Shown here piece by piece: positions 1 to 7,881 of a stretch of DNA of 33,356 bases. The stretch comes from DATKWS01 sp035529435. GTDB lineage: Bacteria; Krumholzibacteriota; Krumholzibacteriia; Krumholzibacteriales; Krumholzibacteriaceae. Location: contig DATKWS010000229.1 in assembly GCA_035529435.1 (NCBI GenBank), positions 1 through 33,356 of the forward strand, in the 5' to 3' direction. The position numbers and the translations under genes are program-made. Each line of letters begins with the position of its first letter. Position 1 is the stretch's first letter. The notes below the pieces were generated by a model. That model saw nothing but the letters and a program-made list of their open reading frames with translations, was not told the DNA's origin and searched no databases.

Positions 1-793
1 GGAGCATCTCGAGCCGCTGCACGTTCGTCCGGTACCGCGGATCCCAGATACTCGTTATCCTGGCCCGGTAGGAAGGGGGAAGGAGCAGAACGCCCACGAT
101 GATGAAAACGGCCAGCACAATCAGCCACCGCCTTCTTAGCAACGAGACAACCGTGATCGATGAGGCGAGCATTCCGAGCCACGAGCTCCTCGTGAATGAG
201 AAGAAGAGGGCCACGGCCACCAGAACGGCCGACCCGAGTACGGCGAAACGCACTCTTCGTGAGAGTCCCTCCCCTATTCCGACGGCCAGAAACAGGGAGC
301 AGAGAACGAGCAGCACGCCACCGAACGTCATTGCGGTCGAAAACGGCCCCGGTGTCCTGCCGAGTGCGCCCTCACCCCGCGCGGTGAGAAAGACAACGAT
401 CCCGTAGAGCGATGAGGCGGCCCCCGAGATGGCAAGGACCGTAAAACACGCCCGCGCCTCACGCCGCGAGTCGAGTATCCAACCGAACAGATAGACAATG
501 ACGATGAGGAGCAGGTTCTTCAGATTGACAAGGCTCGCGATGCGGTGTCCGGACAGCAGGGCCGCCACAAGTGCTGCGGCGATGAAAAACGCGATCGGAA
601 GATCCACGGCCGTTCGTCGCGGTGGTACTATTTTACCGAGCAGCACGAGGATTACCCAGATGAGAACGGCGAGGGTGAGCGCGGTCTGCGTTCCCGCGAT
701 GGAGAACGTCGAAAAGAAGCAGAACGCACCGAGCACGAACACCACGGGGGTCCTCGCGCCGATGTGCCACCGTCCAGAACTGCTAGCAGTCAT
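1..793 (-). CDS. O-antigen ligase/polymerase-like membrane protein (3' end beyond window)
   Basis: About 264 residues of an uninterrupted minus-strand frame are visible, running off the left edge of the window. The start is an ATG at 793 that overlaps the stop of the preceding fusion gene by 11 nt, which suggests translational coupling. The visible part is strongly hydrophobic, with about seven or eight predicted membrane helices. Near the end it contains the segment FSFTRSSWLGM followed by a hydrophobic helix and an IWDPRYRTN stretch, which resembles the Wzy_C/WaaL family signature around the large periplasmic loop. By family knowledge such proteins join polymerised glycan to lipid A or to another acceptor, or polymerise O-units, on the periplasmic face of the inner membrane. 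Ligase and polymerase cannot be told apart from this fragment. The position at the end of an exopolysaccharide operon fits either role. Confidence 0.75.
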   Translation of the reverse strand, partial: MTASSSGRWHIGARTPVVFVLGAFCFFSTFSIAGTQTALTLAVLIWVILVLLGKIVPPRRTAVDLPIAFFIAAALVAALLSGHRIASLVNLKNLLLIVIVYLFGWILDSRREARACFTVLAISGAASSLYGIVVFLTARGEGALGRTPGPFSTAMTFGGVLLVLCSLFLAVGIGEGLSRRVRFAVLGSAVLVAVALFFSFTRSSWLGMLASSITVVSLLRRRWLIVLAVFIIVGVLLLPPSYRARITSIWDPRYRTNVQRLEML

Positions 794-3323
794 GCTCACG
801 TGCCAACGCTGTTTCGTGCATCTCCCGGAGGATTTCACGAATGCCTGTTTCATCCGTCCCGCCGACGCTCTCCTCCAAGCGGCCGAGGTTCTCCGCGACT
901 TCATCCGCAGCGGCCGTGCCCTCGACCGCATCGACGCGGACACCCGCACCGGCCCCGGCGGCGGCGAGATATACACCGCCACCCTCCCCGGAAAGCAGCG
1001 TGTCGATGGCGTTGATCACCTCGTCCGTCTCCACTCCCCCACCGCACTCGAGAACGATGAGGCGATCGGGGACGTTCCGGAACATCCACCGGAGGATCGA
1101 GGCGGCGGTCCGCACGAGGGATTGGAGCGACGCATCCGCGGGGACGGCGCTCCTCTGCACGGCGACGAGCCGGATCCCCGCCGTGCGGGAAACGGCCGCC
1201 GCCACGGTCAAGAGCGGAAACAGCGCCGTCCTCGTGTAACCCTCGAACGGGTTGCATAGTCCCAGTCCGGTGCACGCCGAGTCCACGATGACGATCCGCG
1301 GCCGGTGCCGCCGGAGCACATGTTCGATGTCACTGCGCCGGTGCTGGATACCGAGATACAGCGCCGGAACCGGACCGTCCGGCTGCCCGCGCCCCCGCAC
1401 CGACGCGAGGAGACCCGCCTCGTTGGAAACCACGACGAGTTCCTCCGCCCCGGCGCACGCCGCCATCGCGACCTCGATGAGAGGACCATTCCCCGCGACC
1501 AGCACCCGTTGGCCACGGCAGCTTAACGACGCGGAGCGATCCACATGCAACCGCGGGGGAGCGGTGACGACCCGTTCCGCGTCCAGCCGCGAGGGATCGG
1601 CGATGACCCGTACGACAACGCCCATATCCCGCAGTTCATCCCACCGCTCGGGAGGAAACCGGTCTTTGAACGGTTCCAGCAGTATCACATCGCTCACGCC
1701 GTGCCGCCGGACGAGTTGCGGCAGTTCGGAGAAGGGACCGAGGACCTCGAGCCCATGAACCATCCTGCCGACCATCCCGGCTCGGTCGTCTATGATCCCG
1801 ACCGGTTCCGCCCCGTCCGTCTTCTTGATGTTGTGGAGCAGCGCCTCGGCGATGTGGCCGGTTCCGCCGATGACGATGCGCCTGCCCGGAACATCCTCGT
1901 GGGACGGCAGCTCGTGAAACCACCGGGTGGCGATCCGCGAGCCGGCGATGAATACGGTCAGGATAAACCAATCGATGATGAATACGGAGCGCGGAAACGC
2001 CTCGAATCTGAACAGCAGCGTGAAGGAGACGACCATGACGAGCGAGCTGAGGGAGATCGCCTTGACGATTCGCATCAGATCGTCCAGCGAGGTGTAGCGC
2101 CACACGCCGCGGTACAGGCCGTAGTAGTAAAACGCCGCCGTCCGGATGACGAGTACGATCGGCAGGCTTATGAGGAGTGACGAGGTCTCGGCCGCGGGAA
2201 AACGAAAGTTGAGCCGGAGGTAGTAACTCAGTATGTAGCTCGCCGCAATGAAAACGATATCGCCGAGTGCGATCGCAAATGTCCTCCCCTCCCAGAAGAG
2301 GCGGTCGCCCCGCTCCATGCTCCTGATCTTCATGATCGCCCAGAGAAAGAGGCCGATCCATATGAGCGACAATACGGATACAAACACCCGGTCGCCGTGA
2401 AACAGGAAGAGGGCGCTCGCCCCGAGCAGCACCGCGACGAGATACTCGAGAAGAGTGACCTGCTTGTGCGACAGCCCGAGGGATGTCAAACGCTGGTAGT
2501 AATGTGTGCGGTGCGGCGCGAGGAGCCGCTCGCGCCTCAGCACCCTCCTGAGGAGCGTGAGCATCGCATCGCCCATCACGCCGCCGAGCAGCAGGACGGT
2601 GACAATGATGGGCACACCGGCGCCGGCGCCGATCACGGCGAGCGTCGCGAACATGAAACCGATGAATGTGCTCCCCGTATCACCCATGAAGATGCGGGCC
2701 GGCGGAAAATTGAACCTGAGAAATCCGAGCGAGGAACCGGCCAGTATCGCATAGATGGGCAGGATGCCCGTCGCTCCCGCCATGAAGCCGATCAGCATCG
2801 AGAAAACAGCAGCGATCATGCCGACGCCGGCGGCGAGCCCGTCGATGCCGTCTATGAAATTGTACAGGTTGACGCATCCCACGATCCACACGAGGGTCAA
2901 CGGTGCGCCCAGCGCCCCGAGCCCGACCGAGCCCACGAGCGGCACGTGCAGGTCCCTGAGCACCACGCCGGAGGCGATCACGACCACCGCCGCGCATACC
3001 TGGGCGGTCAATTTCACCCATGCACCGAGACCGCGCAGATCATCGACGAGGCCGACCAGGGCGATGATCGCCCCGCCGGTGAGCGTGCCGACGGCCACCC
3101 GGCCGCCGGGAAACGGCTCGAACCGCAGAAGGAGCAGTGTCGCGCACGCGACGTAGAACCCCACCACGATCGCCACGCCGCCGAGCCGCGGCTTGGGTAC
3201 GCGGTGTGAGCTCCGGTCATTCGGGATGTCGAGCAGCTTTTTCCCGAGCGAATAGCGAAGAATGATACCCGTCACCAGGAAGGATACGATACTGGCCTCG
3301 ATGAAAAACAGCAGCTCCGCCAT
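783..3323 (-). CDS. Fusion: WecA/MraY-type sugar-1-phosphate transferase + PglF/WbpM-like domains with a degenerate SDR domain
   Basis: The chosen ATG at 3323 is preceded by GGAGAAG; a start 12 codons upstream is open but unlikely. The protein has 846 residues. Residues 1-345 are a polytopic PNPT domain (undecaprenyl-phosphate sugar-1-P transferase) with VDDL, NLYNFIDGIDGL, FMGDTGS and the PHRTHYYQRL loop, so this half looks active. Residues 347-475 match the membrane part of PglF/WbpM/CapD proteins (YRGVWRYTSLDDL, PRSVFIIDW, SRIATRW). Residues 478-595 form a first Rossmann-like domain (VIGGTGHIAEALL). Residues 600-790 align by pattern with the SDR 4,6-dehydratase domain of that family, but the glycine-rich motif reads GNGPLIEV and neither the YxxxK pair nor the usual catalytic Asp/Lys/Tyr region is present. 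The C-terminal 60 residues are Ala/Gly/Glu-rich. I infer a glycan-initiating enzyme with a regulatory or scaffold tail. Co-operonic with glycosyltransferases and an O-antigen ligase. Confidence 0.85.
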   Translation of the reverse strand: MAELLFFIEASIVSFLVTGIILRYSLGKKLLDIPNDRSSHRVPKPRLGGVAIVVGFYVACATLLLLRFEPFPGGRVAVGTLTGGAIIALVGLVDDLRGLGAWVKLTAQVCAAVVVIASGVVLRDLHVPLVGSVGLGALGAPLTLVWIVGCVNLYNFIDGIDGLAAGVGMIAAVFSMLIGFMAGATGILPIYAILAGSSLGFLRFNFPPARIFMGDTGSTFIGFMFATLAVIGAGAGVPIIVTVLLLGGVMGDAMLTLLRRVLRRERLLAPHRTHYYQRLTSLGLSHKQVTLLEYLVAVLLGASALFLFHGDRVFVSVLSLIWIGLFLWAIMKIRSMERGDRLFWEGRTFAIALGDIVFIAASYILSYYLRLNFRFPAAETSSLLISLPIVLVIRTAAFYYYGLYRGVWRYTSLDDLMRIVKAISLSSLVMVVSFTLLFRFEAFPRSVFIIDWFILTVFIAGSRIATRWFHELPSHEDVPGRRIVIGGTGHIAEALLHNIKKTDGAEPVGIIDDRAGMVGRMVHGLEVLGPFSELPQLVRRHGVSDVILLEPFKDRFPPERWDELRDMGVVVRVIADPSRLDAERVVTAPPRLHVDRSASLSCRGQRVLVAGNGPLIEVAMAACAGAEELVVVSNEAGLLASVRGRGQPDGPVPALYLGIQHRRSDIEHVLRRHRPRIVIVDSACTGLGLCNPFEGYTRTALFPLLTVAAAVSRTAGIRLVAVQRSAVPADASLQSLVRTAASILRWMFRNVPDRLIVLECGGGVETDEVINAIDTLLSGEGGGVYLAAAGAGAGVRVDAVEGTAAADEVAENLGRLEESVGGTDETGIREILREMHETALAREHDC
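960..1526 (-). other. Degenerate dehydratase (SDR) domain inside the fusion protein
   Basis: This segment encodes the C-terminal Rossmann-like part of the fusion gene. The pattern VLVAGNGPLIEV, then YLGIQHRRSDIEHVLRRHRP, then the IVDSACTG and NPFEG segments, then TVAAAVSRTAGIRLVAVQRS follows the order of a CapD/PglF SDR fold. In active members these correspond to the GxxGxxG dinucleotide loop, the (D)xRD step, the AA(Y)KHVP-like segment, the NP..A..TN helix and the STDKA strand. Each catalytic or cofactor signature is replaced while the spacing is kept. This suggests a conserved pseudoenzyme domain rather than random decay, since the reading frame is intact. Confidence 0.6.
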
Positions 3324-3386
3324 AACCGGACTTCTCCGTTCCCCCGTTCGACAGTGCAATAATGTTGTGATGATACGTCACGGAAA

Positions 3387-3401
3387 AGCTTGTAACAAGC
3401 T
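3387..3401 (-). terminator. Small hairpin with T-run between glycosyltransferase and fusion gene
   Basis: On the minus strand AGCTTG-TTA-CAAGCT forms a 6-bp stem with a 3-nt loop followed by TTTTCC. It lies 4 nt after the stop of the upstream glycosyltransferase and about 65 nt before the fusion gene. The stem is short and AT-rich, so it may attenuate rather than end transcription. Confidence 0.35.
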
Positions 3402-3405
3402 ATTT

Positions 3406-4569
3406 CTACGCTTCTTCTACCGCTTGTCCCCGGTACAGCCGTTCGATCCGATCGACCTGGAGACGCGTAATGCGCCGCTCATCGAATCGATCGAGCACGC
3501 GCGCCCGCCCCGCCGCTCCCATTGCATCGGCGCGAGGCGGATCGGCGAGGAGCCGGGTGATCGCCGCCGCCAGGGCTTCGGGATCACGCGGCGGAACGAG
3601 AAGGCCCGTTTCGCCGTCGACCACCTCCTCGCGGCACCCCCTGATATCGGTCGCCACCACGGGGATGCCGGTCGCCATCGCCTCGAGGAGGGCCCGCGGC
3701 ATGCCCTCACGGTAACTGGGCAGGACAAACAGATCGAACAGCGAGAGGATGGCGGGAACGTCCCGTCGATACCCGGTCAGTTCCAGCACCCCGCACAGGT
3801 CGAGTTTCTCCCGAAGGGCCTGAATTTCGCGCCAGCACCCGTCCCGGTCACTCGGGAGGGGCTGACCGACCATGATGAATCTCGCCCGCGACACCACCCT
3901 GCGGACCGAGGCGGCGGCCTCGACGAATTCGACCGCACCCTTCTCCCGCACAATCCTGCCGACAAACCCGACGACAGGCCCCTCACCGAGGTGGAATTCA
4001 CCGCGGAGCGCCGCGTTCTCCCGCGTGTACCGCTCCCGGCCGAAGCGCGTCGGATCGACGCCGTTTCCGATATAGATCAACCGTCCGGGGGGAGCCACCC
4101 CCTCCCGGTGCGCCTCGCGCCAATCCTCCTCGCTCTGGACGAACACGATATCGGAGAGGCGGCCGCCGAACCGCTCCAGCCGGATAAAGAATCGCCGTAC
4201 GTTCCTATTCATCGCCTCGTGGAAGTAGAAACCGTGAGCAGTGTAGACCACGTGCGGTACCGCGGCGATACGCGCAGCCACCCTGCCGATAAGCCCCGCC
4301 ACCGGCGTATGTGTGTGAACCACATCGAAGCGCTCCCGGCGGAACAGGCGTACGAGGCTCACCAGGGACCGGAAATGGCTGGGCAGGTTGTAGCTCCGCA
4401 CGATCGGAACGGGGTGTACGCGAAAACCCTCCTCCCGCAGCAGATCGAGGCCCTCGCCGGGGGAGCAGCAGAACGCCACCTCATGCCCCGCTTCGCGCAG
4501 TGCGGCGCCGAGTGGACGCAGCAGGTGATATGCGGTGAAATCAACGGCACAGAGCTGAAGGATCTTCAC
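3406..4569 (-). CDS. GT4 family glycosyltransferase
   Basis: A 387-residue cytoplasmic glycosyltransferase with the GT-B fold. The N-terminal domain starts KILQLCAVDF and contains DVVHTHTPVAGLIGR and YTAHGFYFHE, which match the acceptor-side half of GT4 enzymes. The linker carries VDPTRF and the C-terminal nucleotide-sugar half has VGFVGRIVREKG and the PSYREGMPRALLEAMA block with the conserved EX7E arrangement, followed by VVATDIRGCREEVVDG. The GTG start at 4569 overlaps the stop of the upstream glycosyltransferase (GTGA), so the two are translationally coupled. It belongs to the exopolysaccharide operon and probably adds a sugar to a lipid-linked repeat unit. The donor and acceptor cannot be read from sequence. 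Confidence 0.9.
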   Translation of the reverse strand: MKILQLCAVDFTAYHLLRPLGAALREAGHEVAFCCSPGEGLDLLREEGFRVHPVPIVRSYNLPSHFRSLVSLVRLFRRERFDVVHTHTPVAGLIGRVAARIAAVPHVVYTAHGFYFHEAMNRNVRRFFIRLERFGGRLSDIVFVQSEEDWREAHREGVAPPGRLIYIGNGVDPTRFGRERYTRENAALRGEFHLGEGPVVGFVGRIVREKGAVEFVEAAASVRRVVSRARFIMVGQPLPSDRDGCWREIQALREKLDLCGVLELTGYRRDVPAILSLFDLFVLPSYREGMPRALLEAMATGIPVVATDIRGCREEVVDGETGLLVPPRDPEALAAAITRLLADPPRADAMGAAGRARVLDRFDERRITRLQVDRIERLYRGQAVEEA

Positions 4570-5678
4570 GGCGTACCCCCCGCGGCCTTCTCGCCGGCGG
4601 CGACCCGTCTGAGGATCCCGGCCATCCGCGGCGCCCAGCGGTCGAGGCTGAACGCGTCCTCGACACGGCGGCGGCCGGCCCGCCCGAATCTATCCCTGAG
4701 TGAGGCATCACGCAGCAGCGTCGCCAGGTGCGCGATCCACTCGTCCCCCGTTCGTGCGAGAAACCCCTGGACGCCGTGCGTGATGATGCTCCGAGCGCTT
4801 CCCCACGGCGAAGAGACAACCGGGAGGCCGCATGCCATGTACTGGAGCAGCTTCACACCACATTTTCCCCTCGCCCAGGCCGTATCGGGGAGCGGCATTA
4901 TCCCGATGTCGCACCCGCCGATATCCGCCGCCTCCCGATCCTCACGCCACGGTGTCGCCTCGACGTCGACACCGGGTATCGTGAAACCGGGCGCCCCGAT
5001 GACGCGCAGCGTGAAGGGAATGGAGGAGGCGAGTCTCGCAAGATCCGTCCCCCGCCCGGCGAGAAACCGGACCGTGCCGGGGGAACCGATCCAGCAGACG
5101 GTGGGAACGGCGCCGTTCCGCGTGGCGCCGCTCTCCGTGCGCCGGGGCGGGTAGCGATCGGTGTCGATCACCGTGGGGAACAGAATCGTTTCCTCGTTGA
5201 ACCGTGACGCGTAGTCCCTGAGAAACTCGTTCCCGGCAAGAATGGCGGCGCTTCGCCGGAATACACCCGGTATCTTGCGGGAAAGAACGAGACGCACCAG
5301 CGGATTGCGCGATTCGGTGTACCGGAGGTGGATCGCGTCGTCCACGTCACAGACCATCCGTACACCCGACCGGTGCAGCAGAAACTCCGGGAGCGGCGGC
5401 ACGAAGGGAAGGAGCTCCTTCTGAATGAATACGACCGAGCCCCGCCCCGCCGCGGCAACGCTCAGCAGCCGGTCGAGCAGCCGCCCCGCATAGTACAGGA
5501 ACGATCTCCCCTGCCCGCGGTACCGCGATTCCAGGAAAGCGCCGGTGTGAAGACTCCGCACCGTACATGTGAAACCCTCCCGCTCGAGGCGCGGAATGTA
5601 CTGGTAGACCCGGTATCTGCTGCTCGGACCGTGCGGAGGGTACTTGGTGAGAAAGAGAACGTGCAATTCATTCTCCAC
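4566..5678 (-). CDS. GT4-like glycosyltransferase
   Basis: A 370-residue protein beginning with an LHVLFLTKYPPHGPSSRYR segment, typical of GT4/GT-B enzymes whose first loop binds the acceptor. The middle has VVFIQKELLPF and CDVDDAIHLRYTES, and the C-terminal donor half has CWIGSPGTVRFL, DIGIMPLPDTAWARGKCG and KLLQYMACGLPVVSS. This last block is the EX7E-region equivalent with Lys in place of the first Glu, a common variant. The annotated start is GTG at 5678. A TTG four codons in (5666) has a better-placed GGAG 6 nt upstream and may be the true start. It lies 24 nt downstream of gmhA and overlaps the next glycosyltransferase by 4 nt. Role inferred: repeat-unit assembly on the inner membrane's cytoplasmic face. 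Confidence 0.85.
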   Translation of the reverse strand: MENELHVLFLTKYPPHGPSSRYRVYQYIPRLEREGFTCTVRSLHTGAFLESRYRGQGRSFLYYAGRLLDRLLSVAAAGRGSVVFIQKELLPFVPPLPEFLLHRSGVRMVCDVDDAIHLRYTESRNPLVRLVLSRKIPGVFRRSAAILAGNEFLRDYASRFNEETILFPTVIDTDRYPPRRTESGATRNGAVPTVCWIGSPGTVRFLAGRGTDLARLASSIPFTLRVIGAPGFTIPGVDVEATPWREDREAADIGGCDIGIMPLPDTAWARGKCGVKLLQYMACGLPVVSSPWGSARSIITHGVQGFLARTGDEWIAHLATLLRDASLRDRFGRAGRRRVEDAFSLDRWAPRMAGILRRVAAGEKAAGGTP

Positions 5679-5702
5679 GGTGGGACATGATACGCCGGTT
5701 CC

Positions 5703-6308
5703 CTACAGCGGGGCGAGAACCATCTCCTCGACCAGACCGCAGAGTATATGGCCGAGGGCCATGTGGACTTCCTGGATCCGGGCGAAGTCATCGTGCGGCA
5801 CGACCACGGTAAGCCGCGAAACGGCGGCGAGCCTTCCACCCCCCCTTCCGGAAAAGGCAAGGGAGGCGATGCCGAGCTCGTTTGCCATTTCCGCGGCCCG
5901 GACCACGTTCGGCGAATCGCCGCTCGTCGAGAGTGCGAGCAGCGCATCTCCCTCCTGTCCCCTGCTCTCGAGCTGCCGGGAGAAGATCTCCTCGAAGGAA
6001 AAATCGTTCGCCAGGGCAGTCACGATGGAGCTGTTCGTGGTAAGCGCCAACGCTTTGTATCCTTTGACCTTACGCCGAAACTTGCCGACCAGCTCACCGG
6101 CGATATGCTGCGCATCAGCCGCGCTCCCCCCGTTGCCGCACGTGTAGATCATGCGTCCCTCCGAGATCGATCGCGCGATTATGCCGGCCATCTGCACCAC
6201 CTTGTCCGCCTCACCCTCGGGAAAGCGGTCGAGCAACCGCGCCAGCTCCGAGAGCTCCGTGAATACCTGACCGCGGTAATCTTTCAATTCCTTCATGCGC
6301 ATCCTCAC
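5703..6308 (-). CDS. gmhA: D-sedoheptulose 7-phosphate isomerase
   Basis: About 200 residues forming a single SIS domain. CGNGGSAADAQHIAGEL binds the phosphosugar, followed by ALTTNSSIVTALANDF and LLALSTSGDSPNVVRA, all hallmark GmhA segments. The C-terminal helix has FARIQEVHMALGHILC, with the family's catalytic His region. GmhA converts sedoheptulose 7-phosphate to D-glycero-D-manno-heptose 7-phosphate, the first step of heptose activation for LPS core or glycoproteins. The GTG at 6308 overlaps the stop of the export gene (GTGA). ATG codons at 6302 and 6296 are alternatives, and 6296 has AGGA well spaced upstream. No other heptose gene is seen in the window. Location inside an exopolysaccharide operon suggests a heptose-containing glycan. 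Confidence 0.93.
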   Translation of the reverse strand: MRMRMKELKDYRGQVFTELSELARLLDRFPEGEADKVVQMAGIIARSISEGRMIYTCGNGGSAADAQHIAGELVGKFRRKVKGYKALALTTNSSIVTALANDFSFEEIFSRQLESRGQEGDALLALSTSGDSPNVVRAAEMANELGIASLAFSGRGGGRLAAVSRLTVVVPHDDFARIQEVHMALGHILCGLVEEMVLAPL

Positions 6309-7780
6309 TTCGTCAGAACGATGATCGACAAGACGACCGTGCCGAGGCGTATCAGGCCGCTGAAAAACTCGCCGAAGATGCGCGTGTGTGACCGCTTCAC
6401 GATGATGACATCCCCCCGCCCGGGATAATCGCTCTGGCCGCCCTTCCGCGATGAACCGTCCGGGGAGATGATCACGACCCGGTTGATGCTGCCCGCCTCC
6501 GTGGGTCCCCCCGCCATCCCGACATACTGCGCCACGGTCCAGTCGCTCCGGAAGGAGAACTGGCCGGGAGCCTGGACCTCACCGCCGATGCTCACGTTCT
6601 GTTGGATCGAGAGAACCTCGAGAACGTCACCGTCCACAAGCGTGATATTAACCCCTATCCGCGGGAGGAGGAGCTCCCGCAGGTTGAACTTCAATCGCTC
6701 GCCGTTTGCGCGCACGACGTAGACCGAATCGAGATCGGCGTACTCCGTGAAACCGCCCGCGCGGACGAGAAGCTCGGCCACGCTTTCATTCTCCCCGAGG
6801 TAGAAGCGGCCCTTCCGTTTGACCGCGCCGAGGACGAACACACGGCGGCTCCCCTCCCGCCGGTCGAATCCGCTGATCTCGTCGAGATCACGCAGCTCCA
6901 TGTCGAATCGATTGGCGGGAACGGTCATCGTTACGAACCCCTCAATCCCGTTCCACCGTGTCAGCAGTACGCTGTCCCTCGACGCGCTCGCCGTAAATCC
7001 CCCCGCAAGTTTGATCAGATCCTCGATCGTCTCGCCGGGAATTATCTCGTACGAACTGGTCTTGATCACCCCGCTCGTTACCACGGTGTGCCATGCGCTC
7101 ACGGGAACGTGAATACGGTCGCCGCTGCTCAGAAACGGGTTGTTCTCGAAATTTCCCTCGACGTAGAACCGGAGCAGATCGAATGCAAGCGTATCGGCGC
7201 CCCGTATGACCGTCACGAACCTCGACGAACCATGGCTCATGATGTCTCCGGCCCTCTCGATCGCATCGGATAGCCGTTCGACCGCATATACATCGACGGC
7301 GCCGGGGGCGTTGACCTCGCCGGTGACGAATACACGGTACTTCCGCGGCGTCTTCAGGTAACAGAAGATCTCGACATTCTTGAAAAACCTGCCGAATGTA
7401 TCGATAAGCCGCTCCCTGAACTCATTGATGGTGAAACCGTCGGCGTGTATCGCGCCGACGCCGGGGAGGAACACGTCCCCCTCGGGGAGGACAGCGACAA
7501 AGAACGAGCGTGACTCGGTTCCGATGAGATTGATAAGAAGGTAATCGTAGGGTCCGAGGATGTATTCATCCGGATCGACGACCTTTTCCAGTTCGGGGAT
7601 CCGCAGGACCGACTCGGTTTCCTCACTGACGTCGGACTGGCTTTCATCACCGGACTGTTTTTCCAAACCGGTCTCGACCTTGAAGACATCCTGCATCGGA
7701 GGGGATGCCCCGGCCGGGGCGATCCACAACACGCACATCGCGAACACGCAGAGGATACTCGTTTTCATTACCGTTTGCAT
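6305..7780 (-). CDS. Wza-like polysaccharide export protein with four SLBB-type domains
   Basis: From ATG 7780 the protein has 491 residues. An N-terminal signal peptide (ILCVFAMCVLWIAPAGA) ends without a lipobox Cys, so it is secreted but apparently not lipidated, unlike Wza. The poly-export domain lies at about residues 70-145 (ILGPYDYLLINLIG, LPEGDVFLPGVG). Four SLBB-like repeats follow at about 149-225, 233-300, 314-392 and 396-465, each opening with a strand such as VFVTGEVNAPG, VFVLGAVKRKGRF or SIGGEVQAPGQF. A C-terminal hydrophobic helix (LIRLGTVVLSIIVL) could anchor it or line an outer-membrane pore. GGGGGAG precedes the chosen start. An in-frame ATG at 7885 overlaps alaS but gives a non-signal N-terminus, so I rejected it. 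Role inferred: periplasm-to-outside export of the glycan made by the downstream genes. Confidence 0.88.
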   Translation of the reverse strand: MQTVMKTSILCVFAMCVLWIAPAGASPPMQDVFKVETGLEKQSGDESQSDVSEETESVLRIPELEKVVDPDEYILGPYDYLLINLIGTESRSFFVAVLPEGDVFLPGVGAIHADGFTINEFRERLIDTFGRFFKNVEIFCYLKTPRKYRVFVTGEVNAPGAVDVYAVERLSDAIERAGDIMSHGSSRFVTVIRGADTLAFDLLRFYVEGNFENNPFLSSGDRIHVPVSAWHTVVTSGVIKTSSYEIIPGETIEDLIKLAGGFTASASRDSVLLTRWNGIEGFVTMTVPANRFDMELRDLDEISGFDRREGSRRVFVLGAVKRKGRFYLGENESVAELLVRAGGFTEYADLDSVYVVRANGERLKFNLRELLLPRIGVNITLVDGDVLEVLSIQQNVSIGGEVQAPGQFSFRSDWTVAQYVGMAGGPTEAGSINRVVIISPDGSSRKGGQSDYPGRGDVIIVKRSHTRIFGEFFSGLIRLGTVVLSIIVLTK

Positions 7781-7881
7781 TGCTCCCCCATACACGGCAG
7801 ATTCAATCCTTCCGTTATTACCATGACCGTCATACCGCACCATGCGCGCCGGCATACGACCGACGTGGGGCGGTTGCGGCA

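Noticed and set aside
3262..5154. Plus-strand open frame of 630 codons
   Set aside because: It lies antisense to two clear glycosyltransferases and the fusion start, and its Arg/Pro/His-rich translation is typical of shadows in GC-rich DNA.
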